Part shown: in pieces, positions 62,104 through 64,000 of the stretch
Position numbering within the stretch: position 1 is the stretch's first letter
Layout of the letters: each line of letters opens with the position of its first letter
Assembly (NCBI GenBank): GCA_900112325.1
Contig: FOLJ01000007.1
Location: 124,001-188,000 of the forward strand
Source of the DNA: Micromonospora sediminimaris
Lineage (GTDB): Bacteria > Actinomycetota > Actinomycetes > Mycobacteriales > Micromonosporaceae
Direction of reading: 5' to 3'
Length of the DNA: 64,000 nucleotides
Notes under the pieces: generated by a model
Told to the model about the DNA's origin: nothing
Seen by the model: only the letters and a program-made list of their open reading frames with translations
Databases searched by the model: none
Made by a program: the position numbers and the translations under genes

Positions 62104-63039
62104 TTAGGGGGTTTGGGTTAGGAGGGCTTCGGTGATCTTCTCGCAGTTCTTCATGCCGTACTCGTAGCCCTTGTTGATCGGGTACTGGAGCATCACGCCC
62201 ATCGTCCAGGTGTCGCCGATCGCCAGGCAGTTGACGTGCATCTCCTGCTCGCGGGTGCGGTCGACCCAGCCGTTCTTGATGGCGATCTTCTTCGCCTCGG
62301 CGGCCGGGAACGCCTTACGGATGCCGAAGTCGCCGGCACCGCGTACCTGACGCATCTCGCTGAGCAGCCACTTGGTCCACTTCGGGCCGGCGGCGGTGCC
62401 GTCGGCGATGCAGTTGCCGAGGCGGGCGGTGTCCCGGGGGGAGAGTTCGGTACGGCTCCAGCCGAGATCACTGGACACCTTGCTGTCGGTCAGGTCGCAG
62501 GTGGACAACAGCCGCTTGATCGAGGCAGACCGGCCGATCTGGGTGTAGAGCTGCTCGGTGCGGGTGTTGTCGCTGTCCCGGATGATCCGGGTCAGGTCGG
62601 CCAGCTTCGCGTCGCTCGGGGTCTGCCCGGCGTCGGCGGTACGGCGCAGGTAGTCCGCGACGATCCAGGCCTTGATGAGAGAGGCGGTGGTGCTTGTCTC
62701 GTCCATGTCGTCCGAGCCGATGATCTCCCCCGAACGGCGGTCCAGCACGCTCCACGCGTACCAGCCGTCGATGTCCAGGTCGATCTCCTTCGCCTCGAAC
62801 GGCAGCGGCTCGGGCTCCGGCGAGGGACTGGGCGACGGCGACGGCCGTGCGCTCCGGTCGGTCAGCGCGCCGTCTCGGGCCGCCGGTGACTCGCCGCGTC
62901 CCCACTGGGCGGCGGCTGTGGACTCGAAGGGCGACCCGGGCAGCAGGCGCAGCGACACCAGCACCAGCCCGATCAGTACGGCGGCGATGGCGATCAGACG
63001 CAGCGGCGATGTCTCGCCGTTGCGGCTGCGGCCGGCCAT
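62104..63039 (-). CDS. Membrane-anchored SxxK hydrolase-like protein, copy 2
   Basis: 311 residues. One N-terminal anchor (LIAIAAVLIGLVLVSLRLLP), a Ser/Pro linker (PSPSPSPSPEPEPLP) and a domain with class A beta-lactamase-like motifs: S120-L-I-K123 (TTASLIKAWIVADYLRR), SDN at 156-158 (IIRDSDNTRTEQLYTQI) and KNG near the C-terminus (IAIKNGWVDRTREQEMHVNC) where KTG is usual. It matches the beta-lactamase-related class more than true resistance enzymes; a D,D-peptidase-like role or a degenerate binding role is possible. It is coupled to its paralogue by a one-base overlap. Confidence 0.8.
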   Translation of the reverse strand: MAGRSRNGETSPLRLIAIAAVLIGLVLVSLRLLPGSPFESTAAAQWGRGESPAARDGALTDRSARPSPSPSPSPEPEPLPFEAKEIDLDIDGWYAWSVLDRRSGEIIGSDDMDETSTTASLIKAWIVADYLRRTADAGQTPSDAKLADLTRIIRDSDNTRTEQLYTQIGRSASIKRLLSTCDLTDSKVSSDLGWSRTELSPRDTARLGNCIADGTAAGPKWTKWLLSEMRQVRGAGDFGIRKAFPAAEAKKIAIKNGWVDRTREQEMHVNCLAIGDTWTMGVMLQYPINKGYEYGMKNCEKITEALLTQTP

Positions 63040-63998
63040 CAGAGCTTCCCGATCGGCTGCTGCGGCACCTTGAGGGCACCGCCGGGCTGCGGCGTCACCA
63101 ACTGGCTCGCGACGCTCGCGCAGACGTCCGCCCCGTAGTCGAGCCCGCTCTGCCGGGGGTAGCGCAGCATCACCGCGAGGCTCCATTTGTCAGTCACGGC
63201 CAGGCAGTTGACGTGCCAGTTGCCGTCGTAGTTGAGGACGGTCCAGCCGTTCTTGATGCTGACCGGACCCTGACTGGTGATCGACTCCGGCAGGCCGTCG
63301 ATGATGCCCCACCGGCCGCCGCCCTCCCGGGGCTTCTGGTCCTTGGCGGCGGTGCTGCCGCGAACCTTGCTCATCTCGGTGAGCAGCCACTTCGTCCACT
63401 TGGGTCCGGCGGCGGTGCCGTCGGCGATGCAGTCGCCGAGCCGTACCGCGTCGCGCGGGGACATCCGGGTGAAGCTCCACCAACCCTCGTAGCCCTTGAC
63501 GTTGCCGGGCTTGGTGTCGGTCAGGCCGCACAGCTTGATCGCCGCCTTGAGCACCGGACCGGGCTGCCCGTTCCCGGGCGCGCGGTAGGAACCGCCCGCG
63601 GCGGCGTAGACCTTGTTGGCCGCGTCGTCGTTGCTGTCCCGGATGGCCAGGCTGGCAGCCTTCTTCAGGGACGCGGGCGGCTCCTTGTCGCCGAGCTGGC
63701 GCAGGTAGTCGGCGACGATCCAGGCCTTGAGCATCGACTCGGTCGAGCTTGTCGCGGCCATGTTCTTGGAGCCGGAGAGTTGGTCGGTCTCCCGGTCCAG
63801 CAGTGCCCAGGAGAAGAACTCGCCCTTGAAGTTCACCGAGACCTTGCCGGCGGCAAGGGTCGGCGGCGGCGGTGGCGCGGGTGTGGGCGCGGCGACGCTC
63901 TCCGGGCTGGCCTCCGCCTCGCCGGCCGAGAGTCGGGCGTAGGCGGCCGGCACCAGCATGACGCCGCCGAGCAGTACCGCCGTCGCGGCGAGCACCAT
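63039..63998 (-). CDS. Membrane-anchored SxxK hydrolase-like protein, copy 1
   Basis: 319 residues visible, possibly truncated at its N-terminus by the window edge (ATG 63998 is 2 nt from the end). Same layout as the downstream copy: hydrophobic N-terminus (LAATAVLLGGVMLVPAAYA), Ala/Pro linker, then ESMLKAWIVADYLRQLG (SxxK), RDSNDDAANKVYAAAGG where SDN reads SND, and SIKNGWTVLNYDGNWHVNC (KNG). Shared blocks such as GNCIADGTAAGPKWTKWLLS, read here as GDCIADGTAAGPKWTKWLLT, show clear tandem duplication. Function unknown. Confidence 0.78.
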   Translation of the reverse strand: MVLAATAVLLGGVMLVPAAYARLSAGEAEASPESVAAPTPAPPPPPTLAAGKVSVNFKGEFFSWALLDRETDQLSGSKNMAATSSTESMLKAWIVADYLRQLGDKEPPASLKKAASLAIRDSNDDAANKVYAAAGGSYRAPGNGQPGPVLKAAIKLCGLTDTKPGNVKGYEGWWSFTRMSPRDAVRLGDCIADGTAAGPKWTKWLLTEMSKVRGSTAAKDQKPREGGGRWGIIDGLPESITSQGPVSIKNGWTVLNYDGNWHVNCLAVTDKWSLAVMLRYPRQSGLDYGADVCASVASQLVTPQPGGALKVPQQPIGKL

Positions 63999-64000
63999 GG

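Overview
The window is high-GC actinobacterial DNA, most likely from Micromonospora or a close relative in the Micromonosporaceae. The evidence is the strong GC bias at third codon positions, many GTG starts, 1-4 nt gene overlaps, many apparently leaderless genes (TANNNT about 7 nt before the start codon), a BldC homologue, a Scr1-type/DUF397 pair, a DUF4229 protein, a TIGR03086 (mycothiol-type) protein and the futalosine route to menaquinone. I see no phage, IS element, CRISPR array, rRNA or tRNA gene.

Layout. 1-5832: PadR regulator, PP2C phosphatase, small ATPase/LuxR regulator, PRC-barrel-like protein, a small gene behind a perfect LexA-type box, mscL, and a divergent GntR/MFS pair. 5843-11945: partner-switching cluster, with a STAS antagonist divergent from a six-gene stressosome-like operon (RsbR, RsbS, RsbT, kinase-phosphatase fusion, histidine kinase, receiver-PP2C). 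11978-19692: AraC, TIGR03086, PadR-ABC-FtsX module, prolyl oligopeptidase and an FAD oxidoreductase with a LexA-like box. 19862-27502: second signalling cluster, with a GAF/SpoIIE phosphatase divergent from a 1457-residue HAMP-array hybrid kinase, then a response regulator and a STAS protein. 27642-33761: hemL and cytochrome c biogenesis (TlpA, CcdA, ResB, CcsB). 33799-37505: small hypotheticals, endonuclease V, Scr1/DUF397 pair, MarR/CMD pair. 37671-41919: late menaquinone genes (UbiD, UbiA, UbiX types) interrupted by an antisense class I terpene synthase. 41947-50337: BldC, Lrp and a cysteine synthase-like enzyme, DEAD helicase, proline-rich membrane protein, NlpC/P60 hydrolase. 50586-54586: mqnE, two membrane proteins, secreted M14 carboxypeptidase. 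54593-57792: terminator, cobalamin riboswitch and B12 uptake ABC transporter. 57844-63998: VOC protein, HelR-like ATPase, mqnA, and two tandem SxxK hydrolase-like proteins.

Three themes run through the window. First, partner-switching and phospho-signalling is dense: three PP2C/SpoIIE phosphatases besides the kinase-phosphatase fusion, two histidine kinases, four STAS proteins, and no sigma factor gene. Second, the futalosine menaquinone pathway is spread over several loci. Third, long imperfect palindromes with a shared design (outer GATC, inner TTTTGGTCG) occupy gene ends, mostly between convergent genes. They often supply stop codons, and one lies in frame inside the 5' end of a prenyltransferase gene.

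All functions are inferred from reading motifs and family resemblance. No database search was run.
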